NCBI RefSeq assembly: GCF_000430525.1 | Contig: NZ_AUME01000002.1 | Coordinates: 1-64,000, forward strand | Source: Prevotella corporis DSM 18810 = JCM 8529 | GTDB lineage: Bacteria; Bacteroidota; Bacteroidia; Bacteroidales; Bacteroidaceae | Length of the DNA stretch: 64,000 nt | Reading direction: 5' to 3' | Shown here: positions 27,748 through 35,750 of the stretch, piece after piece | Layout: every line of letters begins with the position of its first letter | How positions within the stretch are numbered: the stretch's first letter is position 1 | The notes under the pieces: generated by a model | The model's input: only the letters and a program-made list of their open reading frames with translations | Told to the model about the DNA's origin: nothing | Database searches by the model: none | Program-made: the position numbers and the translations under genes

Positions 27748-28902
27748 ATGGAAAAGAAAATAACGATACTTACGATTACGGGCTCAGACAGCACCGGAGG
27801 TTCAGGCGTACAGGCCGATATCAAGACCATTACGGCTCTGGGGGCTTATGCCGCCACAGCCATCACCACCGTGACGGCACAGGACACTGAGGGCATACAG
27901 CAACTTTACGACATTCCCTCCGAAGTATTGGATATGCAGATACGGGCGGTGATGAACGACTTGCAACCCGATGCCATCAAGGTGGGCATGCTGCGGACGG
28001 TCGAGCAGGTAAGGGTCGTCGAGCGCCTGCTGCGCGAGTACAGGCCCAAATTTATTGTTCTTGATGCCGTAGTCATCAGTAGCCGTGGCAACATGCTTAT
28101 GCCCAAGGAGGTGGTGGCTGCCATGGTGCGTCTCCTTTTCCCACTGAGCACTGTTGTTACCATCAAGCGAGACAGCATCTCCTACATGCTTCGGGGTAAC
28201 GAAATCAGAAGTAACGAGGAGCTGGAGATGATGGCACGCAAACTGATGAGGTGGGGCTGTCGGTCGGTGGTGCTCCAAGGTGGCGCCATCGCCTCGCAAT
28301 CGCTCACCGATGTGTTGGTACAGGCCAATCCCTCCACCGTAAACTTCTACACCCGACCAGGATTCATCGACCGTATAACCCACGGCGCCGGCGGAGCGTT
28401 CACCTCTGCCATGGCCGTTTATCTGTGTATGGGCGCTCGTCTCGAAACATCGGTCGAGCAGGCGCAGGAGTATATGAGTCAGCTGATTCTCCGATCGGCC
28501 GATTCAAAATTAGGAACGGCAAGCCGATTGCTCGACCACAGTAGCCAGCTGTCACGCCAAAACATCACTGCCCGCATACTGGAACTCTACAATCAGTTGA
28601 TGGATGAGATAGCCAGCCACCACCAATCAACCAAGGAAGTCAGCTTCTATGCCAACCGACTGAGCGTCACCCCACGCTATCTTGCACAGGTGACGCACCG
28701 TGTTGCCGGTCGGACGCCCAAGCAGCTTATCGACGATTATATCATCAAGGAAGTGGAGACGCAGCTCATCGGCACAACGAAAAACATACAGGAGATAGCC
28801 TTTGGGTTCGGGTTTTCCTCGCAAGTGCAGTTCAACAAGTTCTTCAGGAAGATGAAAGGATGCTCGCCCACACAGTTCAGAAAAGCAGCGACCCCCACAT
28901 AG
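27748..28902 (+). CDS. ThiD-like pseudokinase fused to an AraC-type DNA-binding domain
   Basis: 384 aa. Residues 1-260 align by eye with ThiD: TGSDSTGGSGVQADIKT and GAYAATAITTVTAQ keep the HMP-binding end. Catalytic positions are changed: NTHGTGC becomes ITHGAGG (Cys to Gly216), DPVM becomes DAVV (106-109), and the PNxxEA block is lost. Residues about 285-380 are a two-helix-turn-helix AraC domain (VTPRYLAQVTHRVAGRTPKQ, then QEIAFGFGFSSQVQFNKFF and the SPTQFRK tail). This reads as a ligand-sensing regulator, probably for HMP or its phosphate, acting on thiamine or HMP-uptake genes (inference). Databases may name it a kinase. Confidence 0.9.
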   Translation: MEKKITILTITGSDSTGGSGVQADIKTITALGAYAATAITTVTAQDTEGIQQLYDIPSEVLDMQIRAVMNDLQPDAIKVGMLRTVEQVRVVERLLREYRPKFIVLDAVVISSRGNMLMPKEVVAAMVRLLFPLSTVVTIKRDSISYMLRGNEIRSNEELEMMARKLMRWGCRSVVLQGGAIASQSLTDVLVQANPSTVNFYTRPGFIDRITHGAGGAFTSAMAVYLCMGARLETSVEQAQEYMSQLILRSADSKLGTASRLLDHSSQLSRQNITARILELYNQLMDEIASHHQSTKEVSFYANRLSVTPRYLAQVTHRVAGRTPKQLIDDYIIKEVETQLIGTTKNIQEIAFGFGFSSQVQFNKFFRKMKGCSPTQFRKAATPT

Positions 28903-28984
28903 CTACCTTCCGAAACCATCTCCACCCGTCTTTTTCCCACTCGCCAATGAGCAACCGACCGTCTCGGCTTTTACTATCTTTTTC

Positions 28985-29073
28985 AAAAGGTGAGCTATTG
29001 CAAGGCAAAAGGTGAGCTATCATCATCCAATAGCTCACCTTTCGGAACATGATAGCTGACCTTTTGTAATTGG
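28985..29073 (+). repeat. Intergenic 22-nt array, locus 6 (four units)
   Basis: Units at 28985, 29007, 29029 and 29051, exactly 22 nt apart, with cores AAAGGTGAGCTATTGC, AAAGGTGAGCTATCAT, ATAGCTCACCTTTCGG and ATAGCTGACCTTTTGT. Lies between convergent genes. The remaining bases to 29236 are A-rich with no clear feature. Confidence 0.9.
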
Positions 29074-29236
29074 AAAGCTATCACACTGAAAATCAAGATG
29101 GTAGAAAAGGGAAAAAAGAATGCCATTGTAAGCATTCTTTACTTTCTGAATAAGGGGTGGAATGAGACTGAAAGATAGCGAAAGAGAACGGTGGGGAGAA
29201 AGGTGGGCATAGCGTTGGCGACGATTTGGCAAAGCG

Positions 29237-30118
29237 CTATTTGCGTCCGAAGTCAGCGGGTATCTCGCCCCACTGCTTGGTCTCCCATTTGATGATGGGT
29301 ACCGTTACGGGATGAGAGCGCAACCACTGCTCGGCTCTGGCTATAATACGATAGAGTTCCTCGGTCTGGGCATTCCGCTCCAATGCAGTTTTGCATTTCT
29401 TCTTACTCACCCACAGAATGGCATTGTAAGAATCGCTGTAGATAACCTTATCCTTGATGCCGCGCTGCTCCATCAGGGCCAACGCATGGACAATGGCTAA
29501 AAATTCGCCGATGTTGTTTGTGCCATGCACAGGACCGTAATGAAACACCCGTGCGCCCGTTGCCAAGTCGATACACTGGTATTCCATAGGACCGGGGTTG
29601 CCCGAACAAGCTGCATCGACAGCCCAAGCCCCCCTCTTTCCCCCCGAACGGGGGGAGGTTCCAATAGTTTGGTTCTTTGCCTGATTATTCATTTGCTTTG
29701 ATTGTTCATTATTTGGTATCGTTTGCTGCTCCTTTTGGAGATTAATCGTTTCGATAGCCTGTTTGATTTTCTGAATAACGGTTTCTATACCAGCTGCTAT
29801 TTCCTCATTGGTAAATCGGATGACGGTAAATCCCAATAAGTTTAAGTCTTTCGTTCGCTCTTCATCTTTGATTAGCTGTTCGTCTTTGAAATGATATTTC
29901 CCATCAATTTCCACTACTAATTTTGAGTGAAGATTTACAAAATCAGCTATGTACTGCCCAATTACATGTTGTCGTCTGAACTTATAGCCTATTTGTTTGC
30001 CTCGCAATGCCCTCCATAATATTTGTTCAGCATCGGTTGAGAATTTTCTATTCTTTTCGGCATTAGCCTTTAATAGTTCATATTCAAATACATCGGCAGT
30101 TTCATAAATATACTTCAA
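29237..30118 (-). CDS. DUF559 nuclease-like domain fused to RNase HI
   Basis: 293 aa chimera. Residues 1-120 are a DUF559 (Vsr-like PD-(D/E)XK) domain: EQILWRALRGKQIGYKFRRQ, YIADFVNLHSKLVVEIDGKYH, and LGFTVIRFTNEEI. A Gln/Asn-rich linker (125-155) leads to SPRSGGKRG, which is translated from a palindromic repeat. From residue about 163 an RNase H domain follows with the acidic residues in VDAACSGNPGP, TNNIGEFLAI, IYSDSYNAI and the final ADFG. The N-terminal viroplasmin-like domain usual for Prevotella RNase H is missing. Likely created by insertion of a DUF559 element; the nuclease domain still looks intact. Confidence 0.85.
   Translation of the reverse strand: MKYIYETADVFEYELLKANAEKNRKFSTDAEQILWRALRGKQIGYKFRRQHVIGQYIADFVNLHSKLVVEIDGKYHFKDEQLIKDEERTKDLNLLGFTVIRFTNEEIAAGIETVIQKIKQAIETINLQKEQQTIPNNEQSKQMNNQAKNQTIGTSPRSGGKRGAWAVDAACSGNPGPMEYQCIDLATGARVFHYGPVHGTNNIGEFLAIVHALALMEQRGIKDKVIYSDSYNAILWVSKKKCKTALERNAQTEELYRIIARAEQWLRSHPVTVPIIKWETKQWGEIPADFGRK
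29626..29658. repeat. Palindromic inverted repeat, left end of the DUF559 insertion
   Basis: CCCCCCG-AA-CGGGGGG hairpin (29640-29655) with AAGCCCCCC and GGAGG flanks. Its reverse complement aligns with the repeat at 30250-30282. It is translated in frame as the linker residues just before the RNase H domain. Confidence 0.75.
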
Positions 30119-30249
30119 TCTTGTATCTTTTAATAATAGAAGTGAGCTTCTTCACACATAAAACAAAAGAACAATACTCTCTCGTTCTCCTTATTTATAT
30201 TCCCTCCTTATTTATATTTCCTCCTTTTCTTATGCTCCCTCTTTAGATT

Positions 30250-30282
30250 CCCTCCCCATTCGGGGAGGGTTAGGGAGGGGCT
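30250..30282. repeat. Palindromic inverted repeat, right end of the DUF559 insertion
   Basis: Perfect 8-bp stem CCCTCCCC/GGGGAGGG (30250-30257, 30262-30269) followed by TTAGGGAGGGGCT. It abuts the argS stop codon. Between it and the chimera start are two copies of a 17-nt CTTATTTATATT(C/T)CCTCC unit (30190-30225). Confidence 0.75.
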
Positions 30283-32103
30283 TTACATTCTCTCCGGTAC
30301 TTCTATGCCCAAGAGTGCCATGCCGTTCTTGATTATCTTGGCAACGTTCTGTGCCAGAACAAGACGTGTGGTCTTCTCTTCTTCGCGCTCAGCATTGAGA
30401 ATGCTGTAGTCGTGATAGAACTGATTGAACTCTTTGGTAAGTTCGTAGCAATAGTTGGCGATGCCGCTCGGACTGTAGTCGATGCCTGCCTGTGCGACGG
30501 CTGCGCCAAAATCGTTCATTTTCTGTATGAGTGCGACTTCCTTTTCGTTCAGCGGTGCGTCGTCACTGAGTGTTGCAGGGATGACGATGTTCTGCTGGGT
30601 GGCTTTGCGGAGAATGCTTCGGATGCGTGCATAGGTGTATTGTATGAACGGACCGGTGTTGCCATTGAAGTCGATTGACTCTTCAGGATTGAAGAGCATG
30701 TTCTTTCTTGCATCGACTTTTAGGATAAAATACTTCAGCGCACCCATTCCGACAATGCGTGCAATCTCGTTTTTCTCCTCTTCGGTGATGCCTTCGAGTT
30801 TGTTCACTTTGTCTTCGCTGAGACTCTTGGCATTCTCAATCATTGAAGCTACGAGGTCGTCGGCATCAACCACTGTTCCCTCACGGCTTTTCATTTTTCC
30901 GTTCGGAAGTTCCACCATTCCATAGGAGAAGTGAACCAAGTCTTTGCCCCACTTGAAGCCAAGACGGTCCAAAAGAATGGAAAGCACTTGGAAATGATAA
31001 TTCTGCTCGTTGCCGACGACATAGATCATCTTGTCAATGGGGAAGTCTTTGAAGCGCATTTCTGCCGTGCCGATGTCCTGTGTCATATAGACCGATGTGC
31101 CGTCACTGCGCAAAAGGAGTTTCTGGTCGAGTCCCTCGTTGGTGAGATCTGCCCAGACGGAGTTGTCGGCTTTGCGGATGAATAATCCCTTTTCGAGTCC
31201 TTCTTCCACCTTTTTCTTTCCTTCCAAGTAGGTATTGCTCTCGTAATAGATTTTGTCGAAGCCCACTCCGAGTGCCTTGTAGGTCTCGTCGAAACCTGCA
31301 TAGACCCAGTTGTTCATCTTTTCCCAAAGCGCACGCACTTCCGGATCGCCGGCTTCCCACTTCACGAGCATGGCATGGGCTTCCTTCATGAGTGGTGCCT
31401 CTTTCTCGGCCCTTGCCTTTGCAGCCTCATCGTCCATCCCTTCAGCTGTGAATTTCGCCATCAGCTCTTTCACTTCCTCACGGTAATGCTTGTCGAATGC
31501 CACATAGAAATCGCCAATGAGGTGGTCGCCCTTCTTTCCTGCCTGTTCTGGTGTGATGCCATTGCCCCACTTCTGCCATGCGAGCATGGACTTACAGATG
31601 TGAATACCTCTGTCGTTCACAATGTTGGTCTTTACCACCTTGTAGCCGTTGGCTTCCATTATCTGTGCCAATGACCATCCCAACAGGTTATTGCGGACGT
31701 GTCCTAAATGGAGCGGCTTGTTGGTATTGGGTGAAGAATACTCCACCATTACCAACGGACTGTCTGCCGTCGCTCTCCTTTCGCCGAACTTCTCGTCGGC
31801 ATTGATGTCGTTGAGCAGCCCCACCCATGCTGCTGGAGCTATCACAAGGTTGAGAAATCCCTTCACGACATTGAAGTCTGCCACAGCCTTGCAGTGGGCT
31901 TTCAGGTATGCGCCCATTTCCTGTGCCGTATCTTCCGGTTTCTTTCGGGAAGTTTTCAGCAGTGGAAATGCCACCAATGTGAGATTTCCCTCGAAGTCGG
32001 TGCGTGTTTTCTGCAACTGAATCATCTGTGCCGGCACTTCAGCACCGTACAGTTCCTTGACAGCGGCAAGTGCCGCGGTGGTTATCTGCTCTTCTATCTT
32101 CAT
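30283..32103 (-). CDS. argS: Arginyl-tRNA synthetase
   Basis: 606 aa from ATG 32103 (MKIEEQITTAALAAVKELYG); the frame is open for 43 more codons upstream but these cross a promoter and a terminator-like hairpin. Charges tRNA-Arg. N-terminal additional domain, class I HIGH as PLHLGHVRNN in SSPNTNKPLHLGHV, the KMSKS-equivalent GKMKSREG, and a C-terminal DALR anticodon-binding domain (FNQFYHDYSILNAE). The stop codon touches the palindromic repeat that flanks the DUF559 insertion. Confidence 0.97.
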   Translation of the reverse strand: MKIEEQITTAALAAVKELYGAEVPAQMIQLQKTRTDFEGNLTLVAFPLLKTSRKKPEDTAQEMGAYLKAHCKAVADFNVVKGFLNLVIAPAAWVGLLNDINADEKFGERRATADSPLVMVEYSSPNTNKPLHLGHVRNNLLGWSLAQIMEANGYKVVKTNIVNDRGIHICKSMLAWQKWGNGITPEQAGKKGDHLIGDFYVAFDKHYREEVKELMAKFTAEGMDDEAAKARAEKEAPLMKEAHAMLVKWEAGDPEVRALWEKMNNWVYAGFDETYKALGVGFDKIYYESNTYLEGKKKVEEGLEKGLFIRKADNSVWADLTNEGLDQKLLLRSDGTSVYMTQDIGTAEMRFKDFPIDKMIYVVGNEQNYHFQVLSILLDRLGFKWGKDLVHFSYGMVELPNGKMKSREGTVVDADDLVASMIENAKSLSEDKVNKLEGITEEEKNEIARIVGMGALKYFILKVDARKNMLFNPEESIDFNGNTGPFIQYTYARIRSILRKATQQNIVIPATLSDDAPLNEKEVALIQKMNDFGAAVAQAGIDYSPSGIANYCYELTKEFNQFYHDYSILNAEREEEKTTRLVLAQNVAKIIKNGMALLGIEVPERM

Positions 32104-32127
32104 GTTCTGTATGTTATTTTCTGACTG

Positions 32128-32135
32128 CAAAGGTA
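32128..32135 (-). promoter_or_regulatory. Predicted -7 box of argS
   Basis: TACCTTTG on the minus strand, 24 nt upstream of ATG 32103. Confidence 0.6.
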
Positions 32136-32137
32136 AT

Positions 32138-32187
32138 AAAAAAAAAAGAAAAAGCCCACGCATCGATAATTCAATGTATGGGCTTGT
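32138..32187 (-). terminator. Terminator-like hairpin, minus strand
   Basis: AGCCCA/TGGGCT stem (32152-32157 and 32182-32187) with an inner CAT/ATG pair, followed on the minus strand by a long T-run (about 32138-32151). It lies 17 nt after a short minus-strand frame and upstream of the argS promoter, so it insulates argS. Confidence 0.55.
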
Positions 32188-32203
32188 AATTATTAGGTCA
32201 GTG

Positions 32204-32317
32204 TTAGCCTGACAAGCCCGTCTTTTCCTCATTCATCACAGCCACATTCTTGGCGCTGATGAGACTTTCGAGTTGAATAGTTAAGTAAAGAAGGGTATTA
32301 TTGCCTCCTACCTTCAT
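32204..32317 (-). CDS. Possible short protein or gene remnant (37 codons)
   Basis: Starts MKVGGNNTLLYLTIQLES and ends EEKTGLSG before TAA at 32204-32206; the frame remains open about 33 codons further upstream without another ATG. A hairpin with a T-run follows directly, as expected for a real gene end. No promoter box or family match is recognised. It may be the tail of a decayed gene. Confidence 0.3.
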   Translation of the reverse strand: MKVGGNNTLLYLTIQLESLISAKNVAVMNEEKTGLSG

Positions 32318-32432
32318 ACAAGAAAATATGAAGGACTTGACATCTAACAATGAGGCTATAAACCATAAAAAATCAGCCTTAAAAGGTAGATTCCTAACCG
32401 ACTGATAAATAGATAGTTATAAAATCCTATGT

Positions 32433-32498
32433 GATAGATGACCTTTCGCAGTGTAATAGATGAGCTTTCGGGAAACGAAAGGTGAGCTTAGGCGGTTG
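32433..32498 (+). repeat. Intergenic 22-nt array, locus 7 (three units)
   Basis: Units at 32433, 32455 and 32477: ATAGATGACCTTTCGC, ATAGATGAGCTTTCGG and AAAGGTGAGCTTAGGC. Both neighbouring genes run leftward, but array polarity stays + strand. The following 32499-32744 shows no gene I can support. Confidence 0.8.
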
Positions 32499-32744
32499 GG
32501 CGATTAAATTTAAATCGGCTATCGAACCCTGTGCTGATTAAGTTGGAATGTCGGCAGATTGTTTGCAGTACTACCAATGCATAGCGGTCTATGCTTTGAG
32601 AGCATGAAAAGTTTGAGGGGGAATGACTCATTCTGGAGACATGGGACGACAACGTACAAGGGAAACGAGGATGAAAGCCAGGGTGAGCCACGATGAATGA
32701 CTATGGACGGCAGCCACAAGTACAGATGTTAGGAATATAAATAC

Positions 32745-32778
32745 AAAAGAGACGCCCCCCGGACGGGACGTCTCTTTT
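32745..32778 (-). terminator. Rho-independent terminator of the HU gene
   Basis: Perfect 10-bp stem AAAAGAGACG/CGTCTCTTTT (32745-32754, 32769-32778), 20 nt after the HU stop on the minus strand; symmetrical A/T ends allow use in both directions. Confidence 0.8.
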
Positions 32779-32798
32779 AACTTGTGGACAATCAGCTA

Positions 32799-33074
32799 TT
32801 AAGCGTTGACTGCATCTGACAATTCAGCACCAGCCTTGAATTTTGCCACTTTCTTAGCAGCAATCTTGATTTTCTGCTTTGTTGCTGGATTAATACCCTC
32901 ATGAGCAGGACGCTCTGTTACAGAGTAAGTACCGAAACCTACCAACTGAACTTTGTCACCTGCTACTAATGCATCCTTGATGGCTGCTGTTGTTGCGTCC
33001 AATGCTTTCTTTGCGTCAGCCTTGCTCAAACCTGCACCGGCTGCAATCTTCTCGATTAATTCTGATTTGTTCAT
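32799..33074 (-). CDS. hup: HU-family DNA-binding protein
   Basis: 91 aa, the normal HU length. Histone-like nucleoid protein that bends and compacts DNA. N-terminal helices MNKSELIEKIAAGAGLSKAD, then GDKVQLVGFGTYSVTERPAH and the DNA-gripping arm with the conserved NPATKQKIKI (Pro at the arm tip). Strong promoter and its own terminator make it a single-gene transcript. Confidence 0.97.
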   Translation of the reverse strand: MNKSELIEKIAAGAGLSKADAKKALDATTAAIKDALVAGDKVQLVGFGTYSVTERPAHEGINPATKQKIKIAAKKVAKFKAGAELSDAVNA

Positions 33075-33123
33075 AACTTGAATTATTAAGTGATTATACG
33101 TGAATTATATTCAAACTTTGTTG

Positions 33124-33154
33124 CAAATATAATTGTTTCATTTCGGAAAACAAA
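33124..33154 (-). promoter_or_regulatory. Predicted HU promoter
   Basis: On the minus strand: TTTG (33151-33154), 19-bp spacer, TATATTTG (33124-33131); a full consensus match with a leader of about 45 nt. Confidence 0.8.
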
Positions 33155-33236
33155 CAAAAAGTCAAAGAAAGTGAAGAATTTACTAAAAAAAGTTCCACAT
33201 ACCCTACATTTTATGCATTATAACGGGAAAAATTCG

Positions 33237-33244
33237 TAATTTTG
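33237..33244 (+). promoter_or_regulatory. Predicted -7 box of the rhomboid gene
   Basis: TAATTTTG fits TAnnTTTG, 26 nt upstream of ATG 33271. Confidence 0.5.
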
Positions 33245-33270
33245 TACACTGAACGGAACTTAATTAAATT

Positions 33271-34218
33271 ATGCGCAACATACCAATTGTAACAAAAAAC
33301 CTGTTGATCATCAACGTGCTGATGTTCATCGTCACCATTATCATGGGAGGAATGGGTATCGACCTGAACAATGTTCTGGGCCTCCATTTCTTTCTTGCCG
33401 ATGATTTCCACCTGTGGCAACTCATCTCTTACATGTTCATGCACGGTGGCTTCATGCACATTCTGATGAATATGTTCATGCTCTGGATGTTCGGCATGGT
33501 AGTGGAGAACGTCTGGGGACCTAAAAAGTTCCTCCTTTATTATATAATCTGTGGGGTCGGAGCTGGAATCTGTCAGGAATTGGCGCAATACGGGTCGTAC
33601 CTGGTGGAGAACCTTGCCGCCTATCAGTACATCGTTTCGGGCGTGAACAAGATTCCTATGAGCGACTACCTGAACCTTTGGACCACCGTTGGCGCGTCGG
33701 GGGCCATCTATGCGGTGCTGCTTGCTTTCGGAATGATGTTTCCTGAGGAGCGTATGTTCATCATTCCCATCCCTATTCCCATCAAAGCCAAATGGATTAT
33801 CATCGGTTCTATCGCCATTGAACTGTTCTCGGCTATCGGAACGAGCAACGACGGTGTGGCCCACTTGGCCCATCTCGGAGGTATGCTGTTTGGATTCCTG
33901 CTGATACGATACTGGAGGAAGCATCCCTATTCTGACGGCAACTTCGGTATGAACAAGGGACAGCAGTTCTTCGACAATCTGCGGAACAGCTGGGAGCAAC
34001 GGACGAACCACTCGGCTGACAACCACAGGCACGACAATGGCAACGAGGGGCAGTGGAACTCACGAAATACCCAACAGCCTGAGAGCGACTGGGACTACAA
34101 CGCAAGGAAGAAACGTGAGCAGGAGGAGATAGACGGGATTCTCGACAAAATCCGAAAGAACGGTTACGACAGTCTGTCGAAAGAGGAAAAACAGAAGTTA
34201 TTCGATAGTAGCAAATAG
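33271..34218 (+). CDS. Rhomboid-family intramembrane serine protease
   Basis: 315 aa. About six membrane helices in residues 10-215, then a hydrophilic tail (220-315) ending in a charged helix. The catalytic dyad is visible: Ser143 in GASGAIYAV and His201 in HLAHLGGMLFG. The HGGFMHILMNM segment (58-68) is the conserved L1/TM2 region. It cleaves membrane proteins within the bilayer; its substrate is unknown. The EEP-family gene follows 118 nt downstream in the same direction. Confidence 0.93.
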   Translation: MRNIPIVTKNLLIINVLMFIVTIIMGGMGIDLNNVLGLHFFLADDFHLWQLISYMFMHGGFMHILMNMFMLWMFGMVVENVWGPKKFLLYYIICGVGAGICQELAQYGSYLVENLAAYQYIVSGVNKIPMSDYLNLWTTVGASGAIYAVLLAFGMMFPEERMFIIPIPIPIKAKWIIIGSIAIELFSAIGTSNDGVAHLAHLGGMLFGFLLIRYWRKHPYSDGNFGMNKGQQFFDNLRNSWEQRTNHSADNHRHDNGNEGQWNSRNTQQPESDWDYNARKKREQEEIDGILDKIRKNGYDSLSKEEKQKLFDSSK

Positions 34219-34336
34219 GATACGTCACCTTAAGGACGCATCCAATGGTCATGCTGCCACCCCACCACTTTAGTTTTACAAGCACGGAGGAGAACCACCG
34301 CAAGAACGTCGCTCCCCATTTATCGAATGCCAAACA

Positions 34337-35479
34337 ATGATATTCTGGAAAAATAAGGGCAAAACAGAACATACCCCACGAAGAATGAGTTGGGGAAGCG
34401 TATTCTTGTCACTGCTGAAGATAGCCAATATACTGGCCATCATAGCAATGGCGAGTGTCGGATTCATCGACAGAATCAATCCGACAGAGCATCCGCTGTG
34501 GGCCAGTATTGGGCTAGGATTCCCCGTTCTGCTGGCCATCAATCTGGCTTTTCTCGTCATTTGGATATTCATCCGTCCGAAAATGCTGTGGCTTCCAGTA
34601 CTTGGATTGCTCATCTGCTATTCGCCCATCCGCAAATACACACCTTTCAACAAGCCAAAGGAGCACCCCCACGGGTCGATCAAAGTGCTCTCGTACAACG
34701 TTTACATGTTCGCACCATGGGATTTGGAAGAAGGGAAGTCCAATCCTATCGTCGATTACATCATCAACAGCAAGGCCGACATCGTCTGCCTTCAGGAATC
34801 TGACGCAAGGGAAGCAGGGGAAGAACTCATAGAGAAGAGGCTCAAGGACGCGTATCCGCACCACGACTTCGTGAAAATAACCGATTCCGGCGGACAACAC
34901 ATGATGCTGCTGACGAAATTCCCCATCATAAGAAAAGAGAGAATTGAATACAAATCGGCGGGAAACATCAGCTACGCTTACATCATCGACTACAAAGGAA
35001 CCGAAGTACTCGTAGTCAACAACCACTTTGAAAGCAACCATCTGAGCGAGGAAGACAAACAAAGCTACAAGAACATTGTCAAGTCACCGCTCGAAACAAA
35101 GGACACGGAGCGCGCATCGTTCCGTTTGCTCACCAAACTGGGAGAAGCCGCAGCCATCCGCTCACCGCAGGTGGAGAAAGTCGCAGCCTACGTAAAGACA
35201 TATATGGACAGACACGTGCCCGTCATTCTTTGTGGCGACTTCAATGACAGCCCCATCAGCTTCGCCCACCACACACTGGAGAAACAATTGACAGACTGCT
35301 ACATAGCAAGCGGTAACGGTCCGGGAATCTCCTATCACAAAAACGGGATGTATTTCCGCATCGACCACATTTTTTGCTCGGACGATTTTGAGCCATTCGA
35401 GGCCAAAGTCGATGACAAGATTGACAATTCCGACCACTATCCTATATATACGTGGCTAAAATACAGACCAAAACCTTAA
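34337..35479 (+). CDS. Membrane-anchored endonuclease/exonuclease/phosphatase family protein
   Basis: 380 aa. Three hydrophobic segments (about residues 18-100) anchor it, and the EEP catalytic domain starts near residue 115. Motifs: SYNVYMFAPWD, VCLQESDA (metal-binding Glu), VNNHFESNHLS, CGDFNDSP and a final NSDHYPIYTW (His-Asp). The fold covers nucleases, sphingomyelinase-like and inositol phosphatases; the anchored form in Bacteroidetes has no settled substrate. Confidence 0.9.
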   Translation: MIFWKNKGKTEHTPRRMSWGSVFLSLLKIANILAIIAMASVGFIDRINPTEHPLWASIGLGFPVLLAINLAFLVIWIFIRPKMLWLPVLGLLICYSPIRKYTPFNKPKEHPHGSIKVLSYNVYMFAPWDLEEGKSNPIVDYIINSKADIVCLQESDAREAGEELIEKRLKDAYPHHDFVKITDSGGQHMMLLTKFPIIRKERIEYKSAGNISYAYIIDYKGTEVLVVNNHFESNHLSEEDKQSYKNIVKSPLETKDTERASFRLLTKLGEAAAIRSPQVEKVAAYVKTYMDRHVPVILCGDFNDSPISFAHHTLEKQLTDCYIASGNGPGISYHKNGMYFRIDHIFCSDDFEPFEAKVDDKIDNSDHYPIYTWLKYRPKP

Positions 35480-35528
35480 AAAAAGAAGAATAAAATCATT
35501 TAAATTTCCAAAAATGTGAAAAAATAAC

Positions 35529-35536
35529 TATCTTTG
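35529..35536 (+). promoter_or_regulatory. Predicted -7 box of the secDF transcript
   Basis: TATCTTTG (TAnnTTTG), about 215 nt upstream of the secDF start, so the mRNA has a long leader. Confidence 0.6.
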
Positions 35537-35542
35537 CACGTC

Positions 35543-35730
35543 TATATTGGCTGATAGTGAGTTAACCAAAAGGAGACGTATGGTGAAACGGACGGGCAGC
35601 AAAGAGCCCGAAAGGATGGGTGACCAGCTCGCCAACGGGCAGCAATCTCACATTCAACAAGGAGGAAAGTTTGTCCGACAACTCATTTCCTGGCATTCGC
35701 CAGCCAGCCAACTCAGATAGGGAAACAATA
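35543..35730 (+). promoter_or_regulatory. Structured leader of secDF, with a possible 46-codon leader ORF
   Basis: The leader folds by eye: TTGGCTG (35548-35554) pairs with CAGCCAA (35705-35711), GAGTT (35559-35563 area) with AACTC (35680-35684 area), CGGGC/GCCCG forms a hairpin near 35593-35610, and CTGGC-ATTC-GCCAG closes one at 35690-35703. ACGGGCAGCAA occurs twice, 43 nt apart. It also holds an ORF (35580-35720) beginning MVKRTGSKEPERMG with an AGGAG 4 nt before ATG, rare in this window. Riboswitch, protein-sensed leader or arrest-peptide control are all possible; I recognise no known class. Confidence 0.45.
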
Positions 35731-35750
35731 AATTATAACAAAAAAATAAA

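Noticed and set aside
32104..32232. Longer N-terminus for ArgS
   Set aside because: Would cross the argS -7 box and a T-rich hairpin; the 32103 start matches the family.
35655..35675. RNase P RNA-like GGAGGAAAGT in the secDF leader
   Set aside because: The downstream ACAGAA and GGCTTA partners and the P3 region are absent, and the leader is far too short.
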